Shown one piece after another: positions 1 to 5,145 of a stretch of 5,145 nucleotides of DNA (the stretch's first letter is position 1; every line of letters starts with the position of its first letter). The stretch covers positions 1 through 5,145 of the forward strand of contig CAZGXM010000105.1 in the NCBI GenBank assembly GCA_964529795.1. The letters are read 5' to 3'. Origin of the DNA: CAZGXM01 sp964529795 (GTDB lineage Bacteria > Bacillota > JADQBR01). The translations under genes and the position numbers were made by a program. The notes beneath the pieces were generated by a model, which was not told the DNA's origin, did no database searches, and saw only the letters and a program-made list of their open reading frames with translations.

Positions 1-2
1 AG

Positions 3-80
3 TTCCACGATTTATCTAACTCTGCCTTGATCAGTAGGGCAAAGGCAAAAGAGTTGTTTTCCCTTCTTAATATCTCGTGA
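3..80 (+). CDS. Possible C-terminal tail of an unidentified upstream gene (partial)
   Basis: This open frame enters from the left edge and ends at a TGA at 78-80, giving 25 residues that end in KELFSLLNIS. The other two forward frames hit stops within about 30 nt. The composition (Leu/Ala/Lys/Ser, amphipathic helix-like) is plausible for a protein end, and a palindromic element followed by a terminator lies just downstream, as expected after a real gene. The fragment is too short to assign a family. It does not resemble the end of elongation factor P, which precedes this operon in some Firmicutes. It could also be a chance open stretch. Confidence 0.35.
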   Translation, partial: FHDLSNSALISRAKAKELFSLLNIS

Positions 81-95
81 ATTTACTGGATTATT

Positions 96-154
96 GGTGC
101 CTGGTACTGCTAAAATTCGACATTATTTGTCGAAACAAGGGAGTACCAGGCACC
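96..154. repeat. 59-bp nested palindrome, REP-like or small hairpin element
   Basis: Two perfect 13-nt inverted arms, GGTGCCTGGTACT (96-108) and AGTACCAGGCACC (142-154), enclose a second perfect 7-nt pair, TTCGACA (116-122) and TGTCGAA (128-134), around a 5-nt loop. A 7 x 7 nt mismatched internal loop separates the stems. The whole can fold as one long interrupted hairpin in RNA or single-stranded DNA. The GGTGCCTGG core resembles short palindromes often scattered between genes in Firmicute genomes and thought to be moved by REP-associated IS200-like transposases; this family link is recalled, not tested. No T-tract follows, so it is not a classic terminator. Confidence 0.7.
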
Positions 155-188
155 TGGCTTTCCGCTTTAATAATTTCAAAGATTAGAG

Positions 189-219
189 GGTTCTGACTGA
201 GTGCAGAACCTTTCTTTTT
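189..219 (+). terminator. Rho-independent terminator upstream of the spoIIIA operon
   Basis: A perfect 7-bp stem, GGTTCTG (189-195) with CAGAACC (204-210), has an 8-nt loop and runs straight into TTTCTTTTT (211-219). The stem can extend by G-U and A-U pairs into 186-188/211-213. The T-tract is on the + strand only. It would stop transcripts arriving from the left and so insulate the sporulation operon from its upstream neighbour. Confidence 0.8.
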
Positions 220-268
220 ATATCAATATCCTGGGAGCTATTCTTTTTCGGGAGTTTGTTTATATCTA

Positions 269-294
269 GCATAAAGTTGGACAGACCATAATAT
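269..294 (+). promoter_or_regulatory. Candidate sigma-E-type promoter for spoIIIA
   Basis: CATAATAT (287-294) matches 6 of 8 positions of the sigma-E -10 consensus CATACAHT. GCATAAA (269-275) is a partial -35 match (5 of 7 to KMATATT). The 11-nt spacing is shorter than the usual 13-15, so the -35 assignment is weak. A start about 8 nt after the -10 would fall near 302, giving a leader of about 34 nt to the preferred TTG start of spoIIIAA. The operon is sigma-E controlled in Bacillus subtilis; here the placement is inference. Confidence 0.3.
277..286 (+). promoter_or_regulatory. Candidate SpoIIID binding site
   Basis: TTGGACAGAC fits every position of the degenerate SpoIIID consensus WWRRACARNY and directly abuts the candidate sigma-E -10 at 287. 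SpoIIID is a mother-cell DNA-binding regulator that switches off many sigma-E genes, and a site overlapping the promoter would fit repression. A match this degenerate arises about once per 4 kb per strand by chance, so position is the main support. Confidence 0.3.
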
Positions 295-320
295 CTATAT
301 ATGGAAACGGCAGTTTGGGA

Positions 321-328
321 AGGAGGGG
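321..328 (+). promoter_or_regulatory. Ribosome binding site deciding the spoIIIAA start
   Basis: AGGAGGGG is a near-ideal Shine-Dalgarno sequence with a 7-nt spacer to TTG at 336. It lies downstream of the in-frame TTG at 315 and would be inside the coding region if that codon were used. It therefore argues for the 336 start. Confidence 0.7.
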
Positions 329-335
329 CAAGGAT

Positions 336-1364
336 TTGGCGAAACGCGGGGTCAGTTTTAGGGAAAAGGCCGGTAGTGTTACCGGTGGTGGAATACCGGA
401 AAGGATAATTTCCCTCTTCGGCTTACCGCTAAAGGAATATCTCCGCAGTGTCCCGGGGCAAATTCAATCCCGGCTTGAGGAGATACGCCTGCGTGTGGAA
501 CGGCCGGTGGTGCTGCGCACTCATGCCGGAGAATGGTTTCTGGGTGAGCAGGGAGTGAGTGATAGGGAAATGCAGGGGTACATTTGTCAAAAACGGGATA
601 TCCAGGTGTTAATCAACCAGGTGAGCGGTGGAGCTCTTTACAGTTTGGAGGAGGAACTGCGCAGTGGATTTATCACTATTCCCGGCGGACACCGCCTGGG
701 CTTTGCCGGCCAGGCCGTGCTGGAACGGGGGCAGCTAAAGACCATCACGCATATTTCTGCGGTGAATATCCGCCTGGCCCGGCAGGTGACCGGTTGTGCC
801 GGGCCGCTTTTACCTTATTTGCTCACCAATGATACAGTTTTGCCCCACAATACCTTAATTGTTTCGCCGCCCCAATGTGGGAAAACTACCTTGCTGCGCG
901 ATATAATCCGTCATCTCAGCAGCGGGCCCGGAGGTGTGCAGGTGGGGGTGGTGGACGAACGTTCGGAAATTGCCGGTTGTTACCGGGGAGTACCCCAGCT
1001 CAACCTGGGTCCCCGGGTGGACGTGTTGGACCGCTGTCCCAAGGCCCAGGGAATGATACTGCTGGTGCGTTCCATGTCACCGCAGGTTGTAGCTACCGAC
1101 GAAATCGGCAGGCAGGAGGATGCGGCGGCGGTAATGGAAATGCGCAATGCCGGTGTGAAAGTAATCACCACCGTCCACGGCAGTAATTTGGCGGAAATCA
1201 GGATGCGGCCGCAGCTAGCGCCGTTAATCAGCCAGCAGCTCTTTGACCGTTACATAATTTTAAGCCGCAGTTTGGGTGTGGGCACGGTGGAGCAGGTCCT
1301 GGACGGCAACGGGAAAAAGCTGGATGGAAGCCCCTTGCGGCTTGCCGGGGGGGGTGGCCGGTAA
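336..1364 (+). CDS. spoIIIAA: Stage III sporulation protein AA, secretion-type ATPase
   Basis: This is the cytosolic mother-cell ATPase of the SpoIIIA channel, related to type II/IV secretion and pilus ATPases, thought to power assembly or transport. The TTG at 336 gives 342 aa, somewhat longer than the roughly 307 aa of B. subtilis. Family-like sequence begins around residue 20, so about 20 N-terminal residues look dispensable. An N-terminal domain (about 20-160) contains EEIRLR near 52-57. The ATPase core follows: Walker A SPPQCGKT at 177-184, with Ser where Gly is usual; a hydrophobic strand ending in VVDERSEI near 205-212; and TDEIGRQED with TTVHGS further on. Its TAA shares one base with the spoIIIAB ATG. 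A run of eight G lies just before the stop. The TTG at 315 is a less likely start because it precedes the SD. Confidence 0.95.
   Translation: MAKRGVSFREKAGSVTGGGIPERIISLFGLPLKEYLRSVPGQIQSRLEEIRLRVERPVVLRTHAGEWFLGEQGVSDREMQGYICQKRDIQVLINQVSGGALYSLEEELRSGFITIPGGHRLGFAGQAVLERGQLKTITHISAVNIRLARQVTGCAGPLLPYLLTNDTVLPHNTLIVSPPQCGKTTLLRDIIRHLSSGPGGVQVGVVDERSEIAGCYRGVPQLNLGPRVDVLDRCPKAQGMILLVRSMSPQVVATDEIGRQEDAAAVMEMRNAGVKVITTVHGSNLAEIRMRPQLAPLISQQLFDRYIILSRSLGVGTVEQVLDGNGKKLDGSPLRLAGGGGR
1347..1354 (+). repeat. G8 homopolymer at the spoIIIAA/spoIIIAB junction
   Basis: Eight consecutive G lie within the last codons of spoIIIAA, 7 nt before its stop. They encode the C-terminal glycines and, with the following TGG, also provide the only purine-rich SD-like stretch for spoIIIAB (about 10 nt upstream of its ATG). 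Such a tract is prone to replication, transcription or ribosome slippage and to sequencing indels. Confidence 0.9.
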
Positions 1365-1882
1365 TGTTTAAAATACTGGGGGCATTTTTGGTTTTAGGCA
1401 GCTGCTCGCTGGCCGGGTTTTCCTTCGGGAACAAGTATGCCCGGCGGGTGGAACAACTCCGGCAGTTTATCTCGGCTCTACAGCTTATGCAGTCGGAGAT
1501 AGGTTTCACTGCAACTCCGATGCTTGAAGTCCTTTCCCGTTTAGAGAACCTGGCCATCCCACCGGCAGCAACAGTTTTTTCGGAAGCGGAGGCGGGGCTT
1601 GCTTCCGGGAATGGTCACACTGCCGGTGAGGCCTGGCAGGAGGCGTTAAAGGTGGTAAGACCGCGGTTGGATCTTACCCGGGCAGACTTTGAAATCTTAC
1701 AGCGGTTTGGCAGTACCATGGGTTCCGGCGGTAGGGAGGAGCAGCTGAAAAATTTGCAGTTGGCCCAGCAGCAGTTGATGTTTCAGGAACGGGAAGCCGC
1801 GGAAGAACGACTCAAATACGAGCGTTTATATAAAACCATGGGGGTTCTGGTCGGGCTTGCCGTGGTGCTGGTATTTGTTTAG
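1364..1882 (+). CDS. spoIIIAB: Stage III sporulation protein AB
   Basis: This 172-aa protein is close to the B. subtilis length (about 171). A hydrophobic N-terminal segment (about 3-21) contains GSCSLAG. A long helical, charged and Gln-rich middle follows (about 24-157, including QLRQFISALQLMQSEI and, at 126-156, a probable coiled coil). A C-terminal membrane anchor spans about 158-172. In the family, AB is a mother-cell membrane protein whose soluble part resembles the GspF platform of type II secretion, so it is the likely partner of the SpoIIIAA ATPase. The start overlaps the AA stop as TAATG, indicating translational coupling; the only SD-like sequence is the G-rich tract upstream. Confidence 0.95.
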   Translation: MFKILGAFLVLGSCSLAGFSFGNKYARRVEQLRQFISALQLMQSEIGFTATPMLEVLSRLENLAIPPAATVFSEAEAGLASGNGHTAGEAWQEALKVVRPRLDLTRADFEILQRFGSTMGSGGREEQLKNLQLAQQQLMFQEREAAEERLKYERLYKTMGVLVGLAVVLVFV

Positions 1883-1899
1883 ACAAGGGAGGAGAATCA

Positions 1900-2100
1900 A
1901 TGGCGGATGTAAATTTAATTTTTCAGTTGGCAGCTTTAGGGATCGTGGTTTCTATTCTTTTCAAGTATTTAAAACAGTCGGAGCGGGATGAAATAGCGTA
2001 TTTAACCCTGCTGGTAGGCCTTGCTGTCGCCGTGTTGTGGGTGCTGCCGATAATTACCGACTTATTCCGTGAGGTCAAATCGGTATTTCAACTTTACTAG
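1900..2100 (+). CDS. spoIIIAC: Stage III sporulation protein AC
   Basis: This is a small 66-aa membrane protein of the SpoIIIA channel, near the family's usual length of about 68. Two membrane helices lie at about 6-23 and 33-52, joined by a short polar loop (KQSERDE) characteristic of the family. It is thought to be part of the membrane-embedded apparatus in the mother-cell membrane. A strong SD, AAGGGAGGAG (1885-1894), sits 5 nt before the ATG. It lies 17 nt after spoIIIAB and 10 nt before spoIIIAD, whose product is distantly similar in layout. Confidence 0.95.
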   Translation: MADVNLIFQLAALGIVVSILFKYLKQSERDEIAYLTLLVGLAVAVLWVLPIITDLFREVKSVFQLY

Positions 2101-2110
2101 AGGTGTCCGG

Positions 2111-2500
2111 ATGGAAATATTCCAAGTGGTCGGCTTTGGGCTGATAACGGCAGTAATAATAGTGTTGGTTAAACAGCTGGACGGGGCGCACCTGGGGGCA
2201 TTAATCAGGGTAGCCTTTGGCGCGGTAATTTTCCTGCTGTTGATGAGCAAGATAGCCAATATACTGGACATAGTAAAGGAACTGGCCATGCGGGCCAATA
2301 TCAACCAGTTCTACCTGGGTACCATTCTCAAGGTTAGCGGTATTGCCTACATTACCGAATTTGGCGCCCGGGTTTGTCGTGATGCCGGCGAGAGTGCGGT
2401 GGCACATAAAGTGGAGTTTGCCGGAAAACTGCTGGTGCTGGTGCTGGCCTTACCCATTCTTGCCGCCATTGTGGAAACGGTTATCAAACTGCTTTCTTAA
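2111..2500 (+). CDS. spoIIIAD: Stage III sporulation protein AD
   Basis: This 129-aa polytopic membrane protein is near the family length of about 133. Hydrophobic segments lie at about 4-21, 29-46 and 103-125, with a further weakly hydrophobic stretch at 67-84. The conserved-looking centre reads KVSGIAYITEFGARVCRDAG (74-93). It belongs to the membrane core of the mother-cell complex with AC and AE. The ATG at 2111 is preferred because AGAGGTG (2099-2105) lies 5 nt upstream. An in-frame GTG at 2069 would add 14 residues but lies inside spoIIIAC. Confidence 0.95.
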   Translation: MEIFQVVGFGLITAVIIVLVKQLDGAHLGALIRVAFGAVIFLLLMSKIANILDIVKELAMRANINQFYLGTILKVSGIAYITEFGARVCRDAGESAVAHKVEFAGKLLVLVLALPILAAIVETVIKLLS

Positions 2501-2513
2501 GGTGGTTGGTCTG

Positions 2514-3680
2514 ATGTGGAAAAGAATAATTTGCTTCAGCGTCATCCTGACTTTTTTATTTTCTTCTCCGGCAACTGCTGAAGCTACCGTTGACCAGGTG
2601 CTGGAAGAACAAATAGACAAGTTAAACCTGGAGGAAATTCAACAGTTTGTCAACCAGGTGGACGGGGAAATGCAGCGGTTTTTACCCCAACTCAGTGTGC
2701 GGCAGTTAGTCCGTGATATGCGAAATGGCAAGCTGGACCTGGATTTTGGCAAATTTTTATCCGGCCTGCTCAGGTACCTGTTCAGTGAATTTATTGCCCA
2801 CTCTTACCTGCTGGGGCAGTTACTGGTGCTGGCACTGCTTTGTGCTGTGTTAAACAACATCCAGGATGCTTTTGGCACCGGGGGTACGGGCAAGGCGGCA
2901 TATACTGTTGCCTACTTGGTCCTGGTTACTCTGGCGCTGACTTCTTTTACCACTGCCATCGGTACTGCCCGGGAAGCAATCCAACAGATGGTAAACTTTG
3001 TGCACGCCATATTGCCGGTGCTATTAAGCCTTTTGGCAGCCATGGGCGGGCTTATATCCGCATCCGTCATTCATCCCCTGGTGCTGGTAGCCGTGGGTGT
3101 AATCAGTACTGTCATGAATAATTTGGTGTTGCCGTTAATTTTATTTGCCGCGGTCCTGACACTGGTAAGCCAGGTTTCCGAACGGTTTAAAGTTGACAGT
3201 TTGGCCGGTTTGTTTAAAGACATTTGTAAAAGTCTCATAGGGGTATTACTTACCGCATTTACAGGTTTGATGGCCATTCAGGGCATTGCCGGCGCGGTGG
3301 CGGACAGTGTCACTTTAAGAACCGCCAAATTCGCGGCCGGGGCTTTTTTGCCGGTGGTGGGCGGCATGATCGCTGATGCTGCCGAGGCTTTGGTAGGTAC
3401 ATCCCTGTTACTGAAAAATGCTGTGGGAATCATGGGTTTATTGTTGATTGTTGCTCTGGCGGTTTATCCCATGATAAAAATTCTGTCCCTGGTGGTAATT
3501 TACCGCCTGGTGGCTGCTTTGGCCCAACCCTTCGGTGATGACAAAATTGCCAAGGCGCTGGAAAGCATGGGAAACATGCTGTTGATGGTGTTTGGCGCGG
3601 TGGCAGCGGTGGGAATGACGTTTTTTATCGCCGTTGCGTTTATCGTCGGGTTTGGCAATGTGACTGTGATGCTGAGGTAG
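2514..3680 (+). CDS. spoIIIAE: Stage III sporulation protein AE, polytopic membrane protein
   Basis: At 388 aa this is similar to the B. subtilis protein (about 399). It begins with a signal peptide (1-22; Lys/Arg at 3-4, a hydrophobic core, and an SPATA/EA cleavage region). A charged helical region follows (25-80, rich in Glu/Gln/Asp). Then come about seven or eight membrane segments, at roughly 97-115, 129-149, 161-180, 183-203, 205-220, 237-257, 304-338 (probably two) and 354-380. It is the largest membrane component of the channel. The ATG at 2514 is chosen because AAGGTGG (2499-2505) lies 8 nt upstream and the signal peptide starts there. A GTG at 2502 is in frame but lies within that SD. 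The open frame continues upstream into spoIIIAD without meaning. Confidence 0.95.
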   Translation: MWKRIICFSVILTFLFSSPATAEATVDQVLEEQIDKLNLEEIQQFVNQVDGEMQRFLPQLSVRQLVRDMRNGKLDLDFGKFLSGLLRYLFSEFIAHSYLLGQLLVLALLCAVLNNIQDAFGTGGTGKAAYTVAYLVLVTLALTSFTTAIGTAREAIQQMVNFVHAILPVLLSLLAAMGGLISASVIHPLVLVAVGVISTVMNNLVLPLILFAAVLTLVSQVSERFKVDSLAGLFKDICKSLIGVLLTAFTGLMAIQGIAGAVADSVTLRTAKFAAGAFLPVVGGMIADAAEALVGTSLLLKNAVGIMGLLLIVALAVYPMIKILSLVVIYRLVAALAQPFGDDKIAKALESMGNMLLMVFGAVAAVGMTFFIAVAFIVGFGNVTVMLR

Positions 3681-3683
3681 GTG
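3679..3683 (+). promoter_or_regulatory. Ribosome binding site deciding the spoIIIAF start
   Basis: AGGTG, within the longer GAGGTAGGTG (3674-3683) that overlaps the spoIIIAE stop, has a 6-nt spacer to GTG at 3690. The alternative GTG at 3681 would sit inside this sequence, with too little spacing. Confidence 0.55.
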
Positions 3684-3689
3684 TCTTGT

Positions 3690-4376
3690 GTGGATGTATT
3701 GCGGGACCTGGTACGTAATGTGTCTTTGGTTGTATTGATAGCATCATTTATTGACCTGCTGCTGCCGGGAAACCAAATGGACCGTTACTTGAAACTGATT
3801 ACCGGCTTGTTTATCCTTATTTCCATTTTCAACCCGGTAATGAATTTTCTTGACCGGGCGCAAACATTTGAGATGACCGCCTGGCAGTATCAGCCAAACC
3901 GGCAGGAAAAGTTGGAGAGTATCTTCCGCCAGGGGGAAGAAATTGCCCGCGTTACCAAAAATGCTGCCTGGCACGAGTATAAACAGCGCGTGGAACGGCA
4001 GATAGTTTCCCTGGTGAAATTAGTACCCGGGGTAAAGGAGGTGCAAGTGGATGTACAGGTAGAAAGCCGGGAAAAGGCATATTATGGTGCAATCCGCCAG
4101 GTTGTTTTGGTAGTGACGGTAGGGCCTGGTGAAATCAGGCAAAACGAAACCCTGGTGAACCCGGTGCGGGTGGAAATCGAAGCCTACCCCGCTGGAGAGG
4201 CGAGCCAGAACGAACCGGTAATGCGAAGTATAAAAGAGCGGGCGGCCGTAAAAAAACGGGTCAGGGAAGTGGTTTGTGATTTTTACGGGTTGGAACCGGA
4301 TAAAGTGATGGTTACATTGCTAACTGAGAATGCTGCGGGAGGTGATGCTGGTGAAAGAGAAACTGGGGAAAAATAA
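3690..4376 (+). CDS. spoIIIAF: Stage III sporulation protein AF
   Basis: This is a 228-aa component of the SpoIIIA complex. Two N-terminal membrane helices lie at about 8-26 (ending IDLLLPG) and 34-52 (ending FNPVMNF), followed by a soluble domain. This domain has an amphipathic helix (about 70-112) and alternating strands and helices, including VERQIVSLVKLVPGVKEVQV (101-120) and a C-terminal VVCDFYGLEPDKVMVTLL. That pattern fits the ring-building fold known for the AF C-terminus. The family is usually about 206 aa, so this one is slightly long, with a Gly/Glu-rich tail. GTG at 3690 is preferred over GTG at 3681 by SD spacing. Its last 26 nt overlap spoIIIAG. Confidence 0.93.
   Translation: MDVLRDLVRNVSLVVLIASFIDLLLPGNQMDRYLKLITGLFILISIFNPVMNFLDRAQTFEMTAWQYQPNRQEKLESIFRQGEEIARVTKNAAWHEYKQRVERQIVSLVKLVPGVKEVQVDVQVESREKAYYGAIRQVVLVVTVGPGEIRQNETLVNPVRVEIEAYPAGEASQNEPVMRSIKERAAVKKRVREVVCDFYGLEPDKVMVTLLTENAAGGDAGERETGEK
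4337..4344 (+). promoter_or_regulatory. Ribosome binding site deciding the spoIIIAG start
   Basis: GGGAGGTG lies inside the end of spoIIIAF with a 6-nt spacer to GTG at 4351. In-frame ATGs at 4330 (upstream of the SD) and 4345 (directly abutting it) are poorly placed. Confidence 0.6.
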
Positions 4377-4920
4377 ACTGCTTATGCTGGTCGCGGCTCT
4401 GGTTGCAGGGATAGTGTTTATGTCCTTAAATTCCCTGGTTAAAACGGAGCGCCCAGTGGTAAAGGAGGGAAAAAATCCGGACAAAGTATCCTCCCAAACC
4501 ATTACCGTATCGTCGGATATGGCCCGCATGGAAAAATTGATGGAGCAGAGATTGGAGGAGGTGCTTACTCAAATCAAAGGCGCCGGCGAGGTTTCAGTGA
4601 CTTTATTTTTGGCTGCCGGCCCGGAGTATAACTATGCGGTAAACCTGAATACCAGCAAAAGAACTATTGAGGAACAGGACCAGGGAGGCGGTACCCGGGT
4701 GACGACAGAAGTCAATGAGCAAAGTCAAATGGTAATGGCCAACCAGTCTGCCGCTGGTGGTGCGCCTGTTGTGGTGAAAGAAACAAAGCCGGAGGTGCAG
4801 GGAGTGCTGGTGGTTGCGGAAGGGGCCGCTGACCCCTATTTAAAGGCAATGTTGAGCAGGGCTGTACAGACTTTGATGGGTATTCCGGCCTATCGGGTGA
4901 CAGTATTACCAAGAAAGTAG
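4351..4920 (+). CDS. spoIIIAG: Stage III sporulation protein AG, ring-forming channel protein
   Basis: In the family, AG is a membrane-anchored protein whose intermembrane part forms a large ring, like the EscJ/PrgK rings of type III secretion. Here it is 189 aa, shorter than in B. subtilis (about 229). A basic N-terminus (KEKLGKNK) leads into a membrane helix (about 9-27). A linker follows, then the first half of the ring-building motif (about 59-88, MEQRLEEVLTQIKGAGEVSV). An insertion at about 90-146 is rich in Thr, Gln, Glu and Gly and is predicted to be beta-forming. The second half is at 147-187, with GVLVVAEGAADPYLK and a C-terminal YRVTVLPRK strand. GTG at 4351 is chosen by SD spacing; ATG at 4345 or 4330 would add 2 or 7 residues. 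It overlaps spoIIIAF by 26 nt, implying coupled translation. Confidence 0.93.
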   Translation: MKEKLGKNKLLMLVAALVAGIVFMSLNSLVKTERPVVKEGKNPDKVSSQTITVSSDMARMEKLMEQRLEEVLTQIKGAGEVSVTLFLAAGPEYNYAVNLNTSKRTIEEQDQGGGTRVTTEVNEQSQMVMANQSAAGGAPVVVKETKPEVQGVLVVAEGAADPYLKAMLSRAVQTLMGIPAYRVTVLPRK

Positions 4921-4924
4921 GTGA
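4919..4924 (+). promoter_or_regulatory. Ribosome binding site deciding the spoIIIAH start
   Basis: AGGTGA, overlapping the spoIIIAG stop, has a 6-nt spacer to TTG at 4931, the first plausible start in this frame. No ATG or GTG is available before the membrane segment. Confidence 0.55.
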
Positions 4925-4930
4925 TTTATT

Positions 4931-5145
4931 TTGGCTAAGATCAATCTGGTACTGGACAGGAAAAAGAGTTTGTGGATAATCGCCGGTATCATATTATTGG
5001 TGGTTGTCGTTATGGCGGTAAGCGGTGGTTTCAAACTGGCGTCATCACTGTTAAGTAGGAATGAAGTTCCTGTCAATACCGGTATTGCCGACCATGACAG
5101 CAGCGCGGGCGCTAAAGTTGCCCCGTTGGAAGAAAATATTGATTT
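4931..5145 (+). CDS. spoIIIAH: Probable stage III sporulation protein AH, N-terminal part (cut by window end)
   Basis: Seventy-one codons are visible; the C-terminal ring-building domain lies outside the window. A short basic cytosolic N-terminus (about 1-12, LVLDRKK) is followed by one strong membrane helix (about 13-31, with ILLVVVVMAV) and then a polar, disordered-looking Ser/Asp/Ala linker from about 42 onward. This is the layout of SpoIIIAH, the mother-cell anchor that binds forespore SpoIIQ across the intermembrane space. The assignment rests mainly on that layout and on its place directly after spoIIIAG, because the N-terminus of this family is poorly conserved. It begins with TTG, 10 nt after the spoIIIAG stop. 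Confidence 0.75.
   Translation, partial: MAKINLVLDRKKSLWIIAGIILLVVVVMAVSGGFKLASSLLSRNEVPVNTGIADHDSSAGAKVAPLEENID

Noticed and set aside
315..335. Seven-residue N-terminal extension of SpoIIIAA from the TTG at 315
   Set aside because: The strong SD (321-328) lies downstream of this codon and is correctly spaced for the TTG at 336.
301..408. 35-codon ATG reading frame (METAVWEGG...) overlapping the spoIIIAA start
   Set aside because: No SD lies before the ATG; the good SD is inside it, and the candidate transcript would start at about this ATG. It overlaps spoIIIAA out of frame.
1228..1557. 109-codon open frame on the minus strand across the AA/AB junction
   Set aside because: It is antisense to two well-supported genes, has Ser/Pro/Arg-rich low-information composition, and has no recognisable domain.
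2069..2110. Longer SpoIIIAD from the GTG at 2069
   Set aside because: It lies inside spoIIIAC without a suitable SD, while the ATG at 2111 has one and gives the usual family length.
2428..2450. Tandem CTGGTG repeats inside spoIIIAD
   Set aside because: They encode an alternating Leu/Val membrane helix, so codon and residue bias explain them.
2343..2513. Longer SpoIIIAE starting inside spoIIIAD
   Set aside because: The extension is Trp/Cys/Pro-rich out-of-frame reading of spoIIIAD. The signal peptide and SD define the start at 2514.

Overview
The window carries the spoIIIA sporulation operon of an endospore-forming Firmicute. All eight genes, spoIIIAA to spoIIIAH, lie on the + strand in canonical order, and spoIIIAH is cut by the window end. 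The coding part has moderate GC with purine-rich Shine-Dalgarno (SD) sequences and frequent GTG/TTG starts. This suggests a moderate-GC clostridial lineage (Peptococcaceae/Desulfotomaculum-like) rather than a low-GC Bacillus or Clostridium. The genus is inference; the operon identity is firm.

Layout. Bases 1-335 hold no complete gene. They contain a possible C-terminal tail of an upstream gene (ending at 80), a 59-bp palindromic REP-like element (96-154), a Rho-independent terminator (189-219), and an AT-rich leader with a perfect match to the SpoIIID consensus and a weak sigma-E-like -10. From 336 onward the genes are packed: AA/AB share the A of TAATG, AF/AG overlap by 26 nt, and the other gaps are 9-17 nt. 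No internal terminator or promoter was seen, so one mother-cell polycistronic transcript is expected.

How the genes work together. From family knowledge, the products build the mother-cell half of the channel (A-Q complex or 'feeding tube') linking mother cell and engulfed forespore. It is needed for late forespore gene expression under sigma-G. SpoIIIAA is the cytosolic secretion-type ATPase. AB, AC, AD and AE are membrane platform or export-apparatus-like parts. AF, AG and AH are anchored proteins with ring-building domains projecting into the intermembrane space, where AH normally meets forespore SpoIIQ.

No previously undescribed system is evident. The points most worth a second look are the G8 tract at the AA/AB junction (a -1 shift there would fuse the ATPase to the platform protein without a stop), the palindromic element upstream, the Gly-to-Ser change in the SpoIIIAA Walker A motif, and four non-ATG starts.
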